Part shown: piece by piece, positions 35,136-42,860 of the stretch
How positions within the stretch are numbered: the stretch's first letter is position 1
Layout of the letters: each line of letters opens with the position of its first letter
From: an uncultured Eubacteriales bacterium
GTDB taxonomy: Bacteria; Bacillota; Clostridia; Saccharofermentanales; Saccharofermentanaceae
Direction of reading: 5' to 3'
Length of the DNA: 64,000 nucleotides
NCBI GenBank assembly: GCA_900314745.1
Contig: OMWK01000002.1
Coordinates: 1 to 64,000, forward strand
The notes under the pieces: model-generated
What the model saw: the letters and a program-made list of their open reading frames with translations, nothing else
The model's database searches: none
What the model was told of the DNA's origin: nothing
Position numbers and translations under genes: made by a program

Positions 35136-36519
35136 CCCAGTCGACAGTAATCTCTTTTACTTCCTCGACATGATCCCTCTTCTTAAGAAAATCGGGAGCG
35201 ACCTGCGGGAACAGCGCACACAGCAGAACATCCTCTTCCGACTTTGCTATATCCTTCACACTATCGCGAAGTGAATCCATCTCGTTGGCAAGAAGATCGG
35301 CAGGCCTTACAGTAATAGGTGCCTCATCTCCTATGGCCATCTTTCTGATCTCTTCATTAACCTCACCCGGAAGCTTGCCGTAATCACCGTGCAGCAACAT
35401 CTTTGACTCCTTGGTAAAGCTCTTATAGCGTCCCATGAGAACGTTAAGAACAGCCTGAGATCCGACGATCTGCGATGTAGGCGTTACAAGCGGAGGGTAA
35501 CCGAAATCCTTACGTACTACAGGAACCTCAGCTAGAACTTCCTCATACTTATCCTCGGCTCCTGCCTGCTTAAGCTGTGAAAGAAGGTTCGAGAGCATTC
35601 CTCCGGGAACCTGATACAGCAAAGTATTCGGATCGGTTCTTAATACCTTCGGGTTGAGGATTCCCTCATCCTGCATCTTCTGCGCCACACCCTTGAAGTG
35701 ACCTGCAGCCTTTGCAAGATTCTTAAGATCAAGTCCTGTATCCCTGGGGGTTCCCTTGAAGGCAGCAACCAAAGACTCGGTAGCGGGCTGTGAAGTACCT
35801 CCGGCAAGAGGACTTAATGCACAGTCGATTATATCTACGCCTGCAAGTGCAGCTGCGTAATATACCATCGAACCTGTACCGGTTGTGTTATGTGTGTGAA
35901 GGTGTATAGGAAGGCTTACCTTCTCCTTCAGCTTGCTGACAAGAGAATAGATCTCGTTAGGAAGAAGGAGATTTGCCATATCCTTGATGCAGATAACATC
36001 AGCGCCCATCTGCTCCAAGGTAACTGCCTGATTGATGAAATACTCCTCGCTGTGAACCGGGCTCGTAGTATATGAGAGCGCGGCTTCAACAGTACCGCCG
36101 TACTTCTTGACGCACTTCATCGCCATCTCCATGTTACGGACATCGTTAAGTGCATCGAATATCCTTACTACATCGATTCCGTTCTCTACTGACTTTCTGC
36201 AGAAACTGTCCACAACGTCATCAGCATAATGGCGGTAGCCGAGAAGATTCTGTGCACGAAGAAGCATCTGAAGCTTCGTCTTCGGCATCGCCTTACGGAG
36301 GATTCGAAGTCTCTCCCACGGATCCTCATTAAGGAATCTCATGCAAGCATCGAAGGTGGCACCGCCCCAGCACTCTATGGACCAGTAGCCCATGTTGTCG
36401 AGCAGCTCACACGCAGGAAGCATGTCCTCGAGCTTCATTCTCGTCGCAGCCTGGGACTGGTGTGCGTCTCTTAAAATCGTATCTGTGATCCAAAGCTTCT
36501 TGGAAGGCATCTCAAGCAT
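35128..36519 (-). CDS. Carboxyltransferase subunit, OadA / transcarboxylase 5S type
   Basis: 463 residues. A TIM-barrel enzyme of the family shared by pyruvate carboxylase, oxaloacetate decarboxylase alpha and the 5S subunit of transcarboxylase. It moves CO2 between oxaloacetate/pyruvate and carboxybiotin. Seen: WITDTILRDAHQSQAATRM (metal-binding Asp and biotin pocket), RAQNLLGYRHYADD, KDMANLL with the carbamylated-type lysine, and HLHTHNTTGTG metal ligands. It lacks a fused biotin domain; the carrier is the next upstream gene. ATG 36519 was chosen (GGAG seven bases upstream); an open frame extends to 36549 inside the carrier gene. It is the last gene of the operon and is followed by a terminator. 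Confidence 0.9.
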   Translation of the reverse strand: MLEMPSKKLWITDTILRDAHQSQAATRMKLEDMLPACELLDNMGYWSIECWGGATFDACMRFLNEDPWERLRILRKAMPKTKLQMLLRAQNLLGYRHYADDVVDSFCRKSVENGIDVVRIFDALNDVRNMEMAMKCVKKYGGTVEAALSYTTSPVHSEEYFINQAVTLEQMGADVICIKDMANLLLPNEIYSLVSKLKEKVSLPIHLHTHNTTGTGSMVYYAAALAGVDIIDCALSPLAGGTSQPATESLVAAFKGTPRDTGLDLKNLAKAAGHFKGVAQKMQDEGILNPKVLRTDPNTLLYQVPGGMLSNLLSQLKQAGAEDKYEEVLAEVPVVRKDFGYPPLVTPTSQIVGSQAVLNVLMGRYKSFTKESKMLLHGDYGKLPGEVNEEIRKMAIGDEAPITVRPADLLANEMDSLRDSVKDIAKSEEDVLLCALFPQVAPDFLKKRDHVEEVKEITVDWVD

Positions 36520-36523
36520 ATCT

Positions 36524-36886
36524 TTACTCCACCTCGAAAAGCGCGTCACCCTTTGCCACAGCCTGACCGCCGGTTACATAGAGAGCCTTTACGACACCGT
36601 CCTTAGGAGCAGTAATGTCGTTCTCCATCTTCATGGCTTCAAGAACTACAACGGAATCTCCGGCCTTTACCGTATCGCCTTCCTTAACGTTAACCTTAAG
36701 AATAGTTCCGGGCATGGGACTTACTGTGGCACCTTTTGGAGCCGCAGCAGGTGTAGCCTTGGATACAGGTGCGGGTGCAGGCTTAGAAACCTTGGAAGGA
36801 GCCTTAGCAACAGGCGCGGAACCATCCATGAGCTCCACATCCATCTCGTATTCTTTGCCGTTGACAGTTATCTTGTACTTACTCAT
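36524..36886 (-). CDS. Biotin carrier protein of the carboxyltransferase
   Basis: 120 residues. The C-terminal biotinyl domain has the biotinylation motif EAMKMEN with K86. The N terminus ([17 protein letters not shown]) is followed by an Ala/Pro-rich hinge (residues 27-50), a usual arrangement in the gamma/1.3S-type carriers of decarboxylases and transcarboxylase. It carries carboxybiotin between the two carboxyltransferase subunits encoded on either side. It lies three bases after the 60-residue gene and four bases before the 5S-type gene. Confidence 0.93.
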   Translation of the reverse strand: MSKYKITVNGKEYEMDVELMDGSAPVAKAPSKVSKPAPAPVSKATPAAAPKGATVSPMPGTILKVNVKEGDTVKAGDSVVVLEAMKMENDITAPKDGVVKALYVTGGQAVAKGDALFEVE

Positions 36887-36889
36887 TTC

Positions 36890-37072
36890 TTACTCTCCCA
36901 ACTGATACTTTACGTAGCTTATATTGTTATCTTCAATGTACTTAGCAAGGCCGGATTTACGGACCTCATGAAAGTTGCTTATACGAAGGTTTTTTACATT
37001 CGTTCCGAGCTCTTCCGCAATGCAGGCAGCTGCCATGGCAACTATCATTTCTTTTGATAATTCTTCAGACAT
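36890..37072 (-). CDS. Small protein resembling the C-terminal part of decarboxylase gamma/epsilon subunits
   Basis: 60 residues. The sequence EMIVAMAAACIAEELGTNVKN, shown as EMIVAMAAACIAEELG, followed by LRISNFHEVRKSG, resembles the soluble C-terminal segment of OadG/MmdD proteins (pattern VxAIAAAxAAYLG followed by a basic stretch) and stand-alone MmdE. It has no membrane helix of its own. Such segments help hold the decarboxylase or transcarboxylase complex together. A GGAGG ribosome site (AAGGAGGTAAG) precedes ATG 37072. Its place between the 12S-type and carrier genes supports a structural subunit. The assignment is by pattern and position and is moderately sure. Confidence 0.7.
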   Translation of the reverse strand: MSEELSKEMIVAMAAACIAEELGTNVKNLRISNFHEVRKSGLAKYIEDNNISYVKYQLGE

Positions 37073-37083
37073 GACTTACCTCC

Positions 37084-38637
37084 TTAAAGCGGGATGTTGC
37101 CGTGCTTTTTATACGGCATCAAAGGCTCATCCTTATCCTCGAGAAGCTCAAGTGCGGATACGATCTTCTCCCTTGTCTCCTCTGGTCTTATAACAGCATC
37201 AACAAACCCACGCTCAGCTGCAACATAAGGATTCATGAACTTGTCGTTATACTCATCGATAAGCTCTGCCCTCTTGGCATCCTTATCTTCAGCTGCCTCG
37301 ATCGCCTTACGGCCGATTATTGAAACCGCACCGGACGCACCCATAACTGCAATCTCAGCTATAGGCCATGCATAAACGAGATCAGCAGCAAGGCCTTTCG
37401 AGTTCATGGCAATGTAAGCACCGCCGTAAGCCTTACGCATAATGACAGAAATCTTCGGCACCGTAGCTTCGGAGTATGCATAAAGCATCTTCGCGCCGTG
37501 TCTGATAATGCCGCCGTGCTCCTGTGTTCTTCCCGGCATAAAAGCAGGAACGTCGATCAGGGTTACAAGCGGGATATTGAAGCAGTCACAGAATCTGATG
37601 AAGCGCGCTGCCTTATCGGAAGAATCTATCTCAAGAGAACCTGCAATGTAGTTACTCTGGTTAGCAACGATACCAACAGTCTTGCCTTCGATCCTTGCAA
37701 AACCGACAACGATATTGCAGGCAAAATTCTCCTGTACCTCCATGAAGGAATCGAGGTCAACAATGGAGTTTATAACATCCTTTACATTGTACGGAGCCTT
37801 AGAATCAGAAGGCACGATGTCAGCAAGAGATGCTGATTCATCAACCGTCGTTCCGGGAACCTCCATGGAATAATCGTCATTATTCTGAGGAAGATAACCG
37901 AGAAGCTTACGAACTCCGTTCAGACAGGAAAGATCATCGTCGTAAACAAAGTGAGCTACTCCCGATACACCGGAATGAACATCAGCGCCACCTAAGTCCT
38001 TCGCCGTGATCTCCTCACCTGTTACGGACTTTACTACAGAAGGTCCTGTTATGTACATCTGCGATGATTCACGTGTCATGAAGATATAGTCGCAGATTGC
38101 AGGTGAATAGCATGCACCGCCTGCGCAGGGTCCCATGATCACAGAGATCTGAGGAATAACGCCGGAAGCCATTGTATTTCTGTAAAAGATATCACCGTAA
38201 CCGGAGAGTGAATCGATGCCTTCTTCGATCCTCGCTCCGCCGGAGTCATTGATGGAAATGAAGGGAACCTTGAGTTTCATTGCAAGATCCATAGCCTTAA
38301 CTATCTTCTGCGCATGTACTTCACCCAAAGAACCGCCGTTAACCGTAAAGTCCTGGCTTGATGCAACTGCCGTTCTGCCGTGGATCTTTCCATAACCCGT
38401 TATGACGCCGTCACCGGGAAGTCTCTTCTTATCCATGCCGAAGTCAGTTGCCCTTGAGGTCATCATGTCGTTGATCTCAACGAAAGTATCATCATCAAAC
38501 AAAGCTTCCATGCGCTCTCTTGCTGTGAGCTTACCTGAAGCGTGCTGCTTCTCAATTCGTGCTTCACCGCCTGACGCCATGACCACTGCTCTTTTACCGT
38601 CGAGCCGCTCTATTGCTCTGGTCCATTTCTCATCCAT
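37084..38637 (-). CDS. Acyl-CoA carboxyltransferase subunit, MmdA/PccB / transcarboxylase 12S type
   Basis: 517 residues. A two-domain crotonase-fold enzyme that moves CO2 between carboxybiotin and an acyl-CoA (acetyl-, propionyl- or their carboxylated forms). Seen: GSLGEVHAQKIVKAMDLA, ISINDSGGARIEEG, GPCAGGACYSPAI in the first domain and LIDVPAFMPGRTQEHGGIIRHGAK, shown as DVPAFMPGRTQEHGGI, plus KAYGGAYIAMNSK in the second. It is the first gene of a four-gene operon: 12S-type, 60-residue protein, biotin carrier, 5S-type. No membrane beta subunit (OadB/MmdB) and no biotin carboxylase are present, so the set resembles a soluble transcarboxylase. Acyl-CoA preference cannot be read with confidence. 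Confidence 0.92.
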   Translation of the reverse strand: MDEKWTRAIERLDGKRAVVMASGGEARIEKQHASGKLTARERMEALFDDDTFVEINDMMTSRATDFGMDKKRLPGDGVITGYGKIHGRTAVASSQDFTVNGGSLGEVHAQKIVKAMDLAMKLKVPFISINDSGGARIEEGIDSLSGYGDIFYRNTMASGVIPQISVIMGPCAGGACYSPAICDYIFMTRESSQMYITGPSVVKSVTGEEITAKDLGGADVHSGVSGVAHFVYDDDLSCLNGVRKLLGYLPQNNDDYSMEVPGTTVDESASLADIVPSDSKAPYNVKDVINSIVDLDSFMEVQENFACNIVVGFARIEGKTVGIVANQSNYIAGSLEIDSSDKAARFIRFCDCFNIPLVTLIDVPAFMPGRTQEHGGIIRHGAKMLYAYSEATVPKISVIMRKAYGGAYIAMNSKGLAADLVYAWPIAEIAVMGASGAVSIIGRKAIEAAEDKDAKRAELIDEYNDKFMNPYVAAERGFVDAVIRPEETREKIVSALELLEDKDEPLMPYKKHGNIPL

Positions 38638-38647
38638 AATAATATTC

Positions 38648-38671
38648 CTTTGATTATCAAAGTATTTGATA
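38648..38671. promoter_or_regulatory. FabT-like palindromic operator before the carboxyltransferase operon
   Basis: CTTTGAT-T-ATCAAAG (38648-38662) is a perfect 15-bp dyad, overlapped by TATCAAA-GTA-TTTGATA (38655-38671). The core TTTGATTATCAAA equals the published FabT (MarR-family) fatty-acid-synthesis operator of streptococci. It covers the region from the expected start point to the ribosome site of the operon. Confidence 0.6.
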
Positions 38672-38676
38672 GTCTT

Positions 38677-38704
38677 ATTATTGCACAGTTAGAATTTATT
38701 GCAA
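38677..38704 (-). promoter_or_regulatory. Possible promoter of the carboxyltransferase operon
   Basis: The minus strand has TTGCAA (38699-38704), a 16-base spacer and AATAAT (38677-38682). Transcription would start near 38670, at the edge of the FabT-like palindrome. Confidence 0.4.
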
Positions 38705-38712
38705 GTATCTTA

Positions 38713-38721
38713 TGCTAAAAT
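38713..38721 (+). promoter_or_regulatory. Extended -10 of a probably leaderless xer mRNA
   Basis: TGC followed by TAAAAT (38716-38721) lies exactly six bases before ATG 38728. There is no ribosome site. Transcription is expected to begin at the ATG. Confidence 0.55.
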
Positions 38722-38727
38722 CAATAC

Positions 38728-39702
38728 ATGATGACATTTGAGATTCTCGATCAGTATAGAAACTACATGTTGGCGGTTCTCGGCAGATCCGAACTTACTG
38801 TGACTGAATATACCTATGACATAGTCAATTTCTTCCGTTTCTATAAGCGTGACCGTGGTATCGTACCTAAGGATACCCCTCTTGAGGAGATCGATATCTC
38901 AGACATCACAGTGAAGGATATAAACAAAGTCACTTCCGACGATCTTCTCGTCTTCCTCATCTACTTAGGCCGCGAGAAGAAGCAGTCTAATGCTACCAGA
39001 GCCCGTCACATCGCATCCTTGAAGAGCTTCTTCAAATACTGTCATTCGAGAAAGCATCTTATAGATAACAATCCCGCTTACGATATCGAGACTCCGAAGA
39101 TCGGAAAGCGTCTCCCCAAGTACCTTACTCTCGATCAGAGCAAGGATCTTCTTAAGGCCGCCTATGAATCACCTTCCGAATACAATGAGCGTGATTACTG
39201 CATGCTTACTTTATTCCTTAACTGCGGACTTCGACTCGCGGAATTAAGAGGGATTGATCTTGATCATATTCACGATTCCGTACTTACCGTCATCGGTAAG
39301 GGGAATAAGGAAAGAACGATCTATCTAAATCAGGCGTGTCTTGATGCGATCTCAGACTGGCTTCCCAAGAGAGCGAACATGAAGATCAAGCCTTCACATC
39401 AGAAGGCCCTGTTTGTAAGCAAGAGAGGAACCAGGATCTCCGACGACATGATTCAGATAATAATCAAGAATCTTCTTATGCAGGCAGGCATCGATACAAG
39501 GGTGTATTCGGTCCATAAACTCCGTCATACGGCAGCTACTCTTATGTATAAGTACGGACATGTCGACATAAGAAATCTCCAGATGATTCTGGGACATCAG
39601 AGTGTCTCGACTACACAGATATATACACATGTTGACGATCAGCAGCTTCAGGATGCCGTCAACTCCAATCCGCTTTCAGGATTTGACCCCGATAAACAAT
39701 AG
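38728..39702 (+). CDS. Tyrosine recombinase, XerC/XerD-like
   Basis: 324 residues. An N-terminal SAM-like core-binding domain (residues 1-110) is followed by a catalytic domain with the conserved residues: Arg in LNCGLRLAELRGID, Lys in TVIGKGNKERTIYL, His-x-x-Arg in VHKLRHTAATL, His in ILGHQSVSTTQ and the nucleophile Tyr in IYTHV. XerC/D proteins resolve chromosome dimers at dif. No flanking repeats or cargo suggest an integrase of a mobile element, and the gene pairs with housekeeping ldhA 14 bases downstream. A second ATG immediately follows the first. The start has an unusual leaderless promoter (see 38713). Confidence 0.9.
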   Translation: MMTFEILDQYRNYMLAVLGRSELTVTEYTYDIVNFFRFYKRDRGIVPKDTPLEEIDISDITVKDINKVTSDDLLVFLIYLGREKKQSNATRARHIASLKSFFKYCHSRKHLIDNNPAYDIETPKIGKRLPKYLTLDQSKDLLKAAYESPSEYNERDYCMLTLFLNCGLRLAELRGIDLDHIHDSVLTVIGKGNKERTIYLNQACLDAISDWLPKRANMKIKPSHQKALFVSKRGTRISDDMIQIIIKNLLMQAGIDTRVYSVHKLRHTAATLMYKYGHVDIRNLQMILGHQSVSTTQIYTHVDDQQLQDAVNSNPLSGFDPDKQ

Positions 39703-39716
39703 CAGGAGGATTTATT

Positions 39717-40697
39717 ATGAAGATTGCTTTCTTTGATGTCAAAAGCTATGACCGTGAAGTCTTTGAGCCCAAGCTCAAGGCAGCGAAGATCCGCGCCAAG
39801 TTCTACGACACTAGGCTCGACGAAGAAGACGCAGTCCTTGCCAAAGGCTGTGATGCCGTTTGCGTATTCGTCAATGACGTTGTCAACAAGGCGGTCATTG
39901 ATCAGCTTAATGAGTACGGGATAAAGATAATCGCCTTAAGATGCGCAGGCTTCAATAATGTCGACTTCAAGTACGCTGCCGCGAAAGGAATTAAAGTTGT
40001 CAGAGTTCCTGCCTACTCCCCGTACGCCGTAGCAGAGCATGCCATGGCACTTCTGCTTACATCCACCCGTAAGATCCACAAGTCATACATAAGAACACGT
40101 GATTTCAATTTCTCTTTGCAGGGGCTCACGGGTTTTGACCTTTATGGCAAGACAGTCGGTGTAATAGGAACAGGTAAGATCGGACGCGTTTTCATAGACA
40201 TCAGCAAAGGATTCGGCATGAATGTAATTGCTTATGATAAATTCCCTTCCGACATCCCCGGGGTTGAATACAAGGCATTGGACGACATCTACAAGGAGGC
40301 TGATATCATCTCCTTCCACTGCCCTCTTACTGACGATACCCGACACATGTTTAACTTAGGAACATTAGGCAAGATTAAGCCCGGTGTCGTTATCATCAAT
40401 ACATCACGAGGCGCTCTTATAGATGCCGAAGCCCTGCTCGAGGGCATTAAGACCAAGAAGATCGGCGCCGCCTGTCTCGATGTTTACGAGGAGGAATCCG
40501 GTTACTTCTATGAGGACCTCTCAGGCAGCATCATCGACGATGACACATTAAGCAGACTAATCTCTATGCCTAACGTCATCGTCACTTCACACCAGGCTTT
40601 CCTTACAAAAGAAGCACTGGAGAACATAGCGACGACAACGATTGAGAACATCAGACAGATCGACTCGGGCGAAGAGTGTAAAAACATTGTTTCCTGA
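39717..40697 (+). CDS. ldhA: D-lactate dehydrogenase (2-hydroxyacid dehydrogenase family)
   Basis: 326 residues. An NAD-dependent D-isomer-specific 2-hydroxyacid dehydrogenase, most like fermentative D-LDH, which reduces pyruvate to D-lactate. Visible: IALRCAGFNNVD, PAYSPYAVAEHA, the NAD motif VGVIGTGKIGRVF, the catalytic Arg in INTSRGALID, the Glu in YEEESGYFYED and the His in SHQAFLT. CAGGAGG precedes ATG 39717. It is 14 bases downstream of the xer gene and ends before a bidirectional terminator. It may share the lactate/pyruvate pool with the carboxyltransferase operon next door. Confidence 0.92.
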   Translation: MKIAFFDVKSYDREVFEPKLKAAKIRAKFYDTRLDEEDAVLAKGCDAVCVFVNDVVNKAVIDQLNEYGIKIIALRCAGFNNVDFKYAAAKGIKVVRVPAYSPYAVAEHAMALLLTSTRKIHKSYIRTRDFNFSLQGLTGFDLYGKTVGVIGTGKIGRVFIDISKGFGMNVIAYDKFPSDIPGVEYKALDDIYKEADIISFHCPLTDDTRHMFNLGTLGKIKPGVVIINTSRGALIDAEALLEGIKTKKIGAACLDVYEEESGYFYEDLSGSIIDDDTLSRLISMPNVIVTSHQAFLTKEALENIATTTIENIRQIDSGEECKNIVS

Positions 40698-40700
40698 CGT

Positions 40701-40730
40701 AAAAAGGCCGGTTCAATAAGAACCGGTCTT
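40701..40730. terminator. Bidirectional terminator between ldhA and the serpin gene
   Basis: GGCCGGTTC (40706-40714), loop AATAA, GAACCGGTC (40720-40728): a 9-bp stem with one G-T pair. Five A residues at 40701-40705 give a T tract for the minus strand; the plus strand continues with the weaker TTACTTT. Confidence 0.8.
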
Positions 40731-40756
40731 ACTTTCCATTCCATCCCTTAATTACA

Positions 40757-42058
40757 TCAACCGTTATATGTACCGAGGAAGATAGGATTCATTGTAGAAG
40801 TATCAACAATCGCATATGCGAAAGGTCTGTCGCAGTATACATATCTGGCTTCATTTATTTCACCTGGCATCGCTGCTGCATCTTCCATTACAACAACTGT
40901 GGCAGCTGCGGCTCTCGTACCTTCACGGTCGAGTTCAATATGCGTATTATGAAGCACCTGACTGATGAATATATTATTCCCGCTGTCAGCCACACCGATT
41001 CCGGTAAAATCAGCAAGATCCTCATCAAAGGCATCCGTAACTCCCAAAGAAATAAGTACTTCAGAAAGACTAGTATCATAGTCATAATCAAACTCAGGAA
41101 TCTGTGTGTATACGTCATACTCTGAAGTCCTGCTGGCGATAAAGCTGTTATAGTCATCAACAGTAAAATCAGCAAGGAATTCGTTAGCACTGATGCTTTC
41201 ATCTATTGGAAGCATTACGAGCAAAGCATACTCTCCGCCCTCGTATACCTTGATAAATCCTGTTGCAACATCATTCTCGTAATAGTATTCTGAACCGTCA
41301 CAGAGCATATCCACATCGATCTCATCTCCTGCTGATGTGGTGAAAGTCATCTCACTAACCTGCCAATCCTCATAAGACTCTTCCCAATCTCCTTCAAATG
41401 CTATTGCATTAACGAGAACAGCAATAGTCTGAGGCCTTAACTGGTCCAGCACATGATCGATCATGCCGCTGGTGTGATCACTGATCCAGGAATTGATCTC
41501 GTCAACTGTCCCTGCATCAAATTCTTCAGCAATAGCCTCAGAATCAAAGGTATCTTCAATATATTCCTGATACTCGGGATTAAGACCGGATGACATTCTT
41601 AACTGATTCGTCCATACCGCATTTGCACAGTTGAATGAAACACCTTCAGAAGAATTGATGCGGTTCATCATATCAGCTGCAAAAGCCTGCTGCTCAAGCG
41701 GGTCTGAACCATTGGAGAACAGATTGGTAATCTGAGATAATGTGTCACCATTAGAACCAGCCGCAGCAAGATCCATAGCAATCATTATAGATGCAGGAGA
41801 CACCATTACATTCCTGTTGGAATCCTCAGAGGACAATACCTGTGCCATAAGACGGAATGAATAATCGTTATAGTCCGTACTGAAATCATCTTCCGAGTAT
41901 GAACATCTGGAAAGTTCATCATAATCGATACTGGTATTGAACAAATCGGGATCTGTCGGAAGCTGATCCTCTTCATCCGAAGTTACCTTGGAGCATCCGG
42001 AAAGAACCATCATGGATGCGATCATCATTGCTGTGAGTTTCTTTGTAAAAGTATTCAT
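40757..42058 (-). CDS. Lipoprotein serpin (serine protease inhibitor)
   Basis: 433 residues. A lipoprotein signal (residues 1-22, lipobox LSGC) anchors a full serpin domain, with NVMVSPASIMIAMDLAAAGSNGDT, shown as VMVSPASIMIAMDLAAAG, NCANAVWTNQ, and NAIAFEGDWEESY. The reactive-centre hinge EGTRAAAAT (residues 379-387) has the small residues required for loop insertion, so it should be inhibitory. Counting from the hinge Gly, P1-P1' are Ala394-Ala395, pointing to elastase- or subtilisin-like targets. The C terminus has the RPFAYAIVD and PIFLGTYN strands. AGGAGGG precedes ATG 42058. It may protect the cell surface from environmental or host proteases. Confidence 0.93.
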   Translation of the reverse strand: MNTFTKKLTAMMIASMMVLSGCSKVTSDEEDQLPTDPDLFNTSIDYDELSRCSYSEDDFSTDYNDYSFRLMAQVLSSEDSNRNVMVSPASIMIAMDLAAAGSNGDTLSQITNLFSNGSDPLEQQAFAADMMNRINSSEGVSFNCANAVWTNQLRMSSGLNPEYQEYIEDTFDSEAIAEEFDAGTVDEINSWISDHTSGMIDHVLDQLRPQTIAVLVNAIAFEGDWEESYEDWQVSEMTFTTSAGDEIDVDMLCDGSEYYYENDVATGFIKVYEGGEYALLVMLPIDESISANEFLADFTVDDYNSFIASRTSEYDVYTQIPEFDYDYDTSLSEVLISLGVTDAFDEDLADFTGIGVADSGNNIFISQVLHNTHIELDREGTRAAAATVVVMEDAAAMPGEINEARYVYCDRPFAYAIVDTSTMNPIFLGTYNG

Positions 42059-42113
42059 TTTCTTACCCTCCTACTCATAAGACGGGAATGATAAATGAAA
42101 GGTCACAAAAAAA

Positions 42114-42860
42114 TTATCCTCTTGTAGCAGAAGGCTCAACCGGATCCGTCTCAGCAATAATAGGAGCCAAATGGTCATAAGTCTCTTCGGCCTGCGTAGT
42201 CTCGTATACTGAAGCATCGGGATCATCAGGTGATACCTCGGCTGTTACCACATAATCCACATTAAGAGGATAATAGTCGAGAACAGCAACGTACTTATTC
42301 TGAAGATCGACGGATTCATAAACCGATGCCTCATTAAGCTCATTGTCATCTTTGTTGACCAATGTTATCGACACCGTACTTACAAGCCAGATAATGACGG
42401 CAAGAAGAACAAGCTGGATGGCAAGAAGCGGCGTAACCGGGAATACATCCATAACCTTCTGAACAGCCTTGGAAGGCTTGCCCTTCTTATTCTCAGATGA
42501 TATGAATTCAGCTACCTTATAACCGGTGGAATCAAGCTTGGATGTAATCTTCTCAAGCATTGAATTTCTAGTATATTCGTCAAGTGTTCTGGGTGCAAAA
42601 CTAAGATTCTCAGGAAGAGGATACTTCTCTACAATCTCTTCGGCATTCTTAAGAAGAATGTCTCCGAATACATAAAGCACATCTTCGCCCCTTATGGAGC
42701 TTCTCTGCTGATATGTCTCAATATATGACTTAACAATGGCGTTCTCTGTACGCGTTGTCTCCTTACATATGCCGTATGTAGAGGAATAAACCATGTCTAC
42801 AGTGCTGTTATAGAAGGCTTCGAAGTTCTCACGTGTCAGTTTACTATTCCACATATCCAT
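42114..42860 (-). CDS. Single-pass membrane protein with sigma-region-2-like cytoplasmic domain
   Basis: 248 residues from ATG 42860 (GGAGG eight bases upstream; the frame is open to 42896). Residues 8-75 (ENFEAFYNSTVDMVYSSTYG, then AIVKSYIETYQQ) recall region 2 of ECF sigma factors, but the usual AED and QE(T/V)F residues are mostly missing and no region 4 is seen. A membrane helix follows at about residues 150-172 (LLAIQLVLLAVIIWLVSTV), with a 75-residue acidic tail outside (SPDDPDASVYETTQAEETYD). It overlaps the Cache-MFS gene by 17 bases and ends a three-gene operon. The sigma resemblance is my reading and needs a profile search. Function unknown. Confidence 0.6.
   Translation of the reverse strand: MDMWNSKLTRENFEAFYNSTVDMVYSSTYGICKETTRTENAIVKSYIETYQQRSSIRGEDVLYVFGDILLKNAEEIVEKYPLPENLSFAPRTLDEYTRNSMLEKITSKLDSTGYKVAEFISSENKKGKPSKAVQKVMDVFPVTPLLAIQLVLLAVIIWLVSTVSITLVNKDDNELNEASVYESVDLQNKYVAVLDYYPLNVDYVVTAEVSPDDPDASVYETTQAEETYDHLAPIIAETDPVEPSATRG

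Noticed and set aside
38728-39702. Tyrosine recombinase as the integrase of a mobile element
   Set aside because: No attachment repeats, tRNA target, phage or plasmid genes flank it, and it pairs with a metabolic gene; the sequence fits a Xer-type recombinase.
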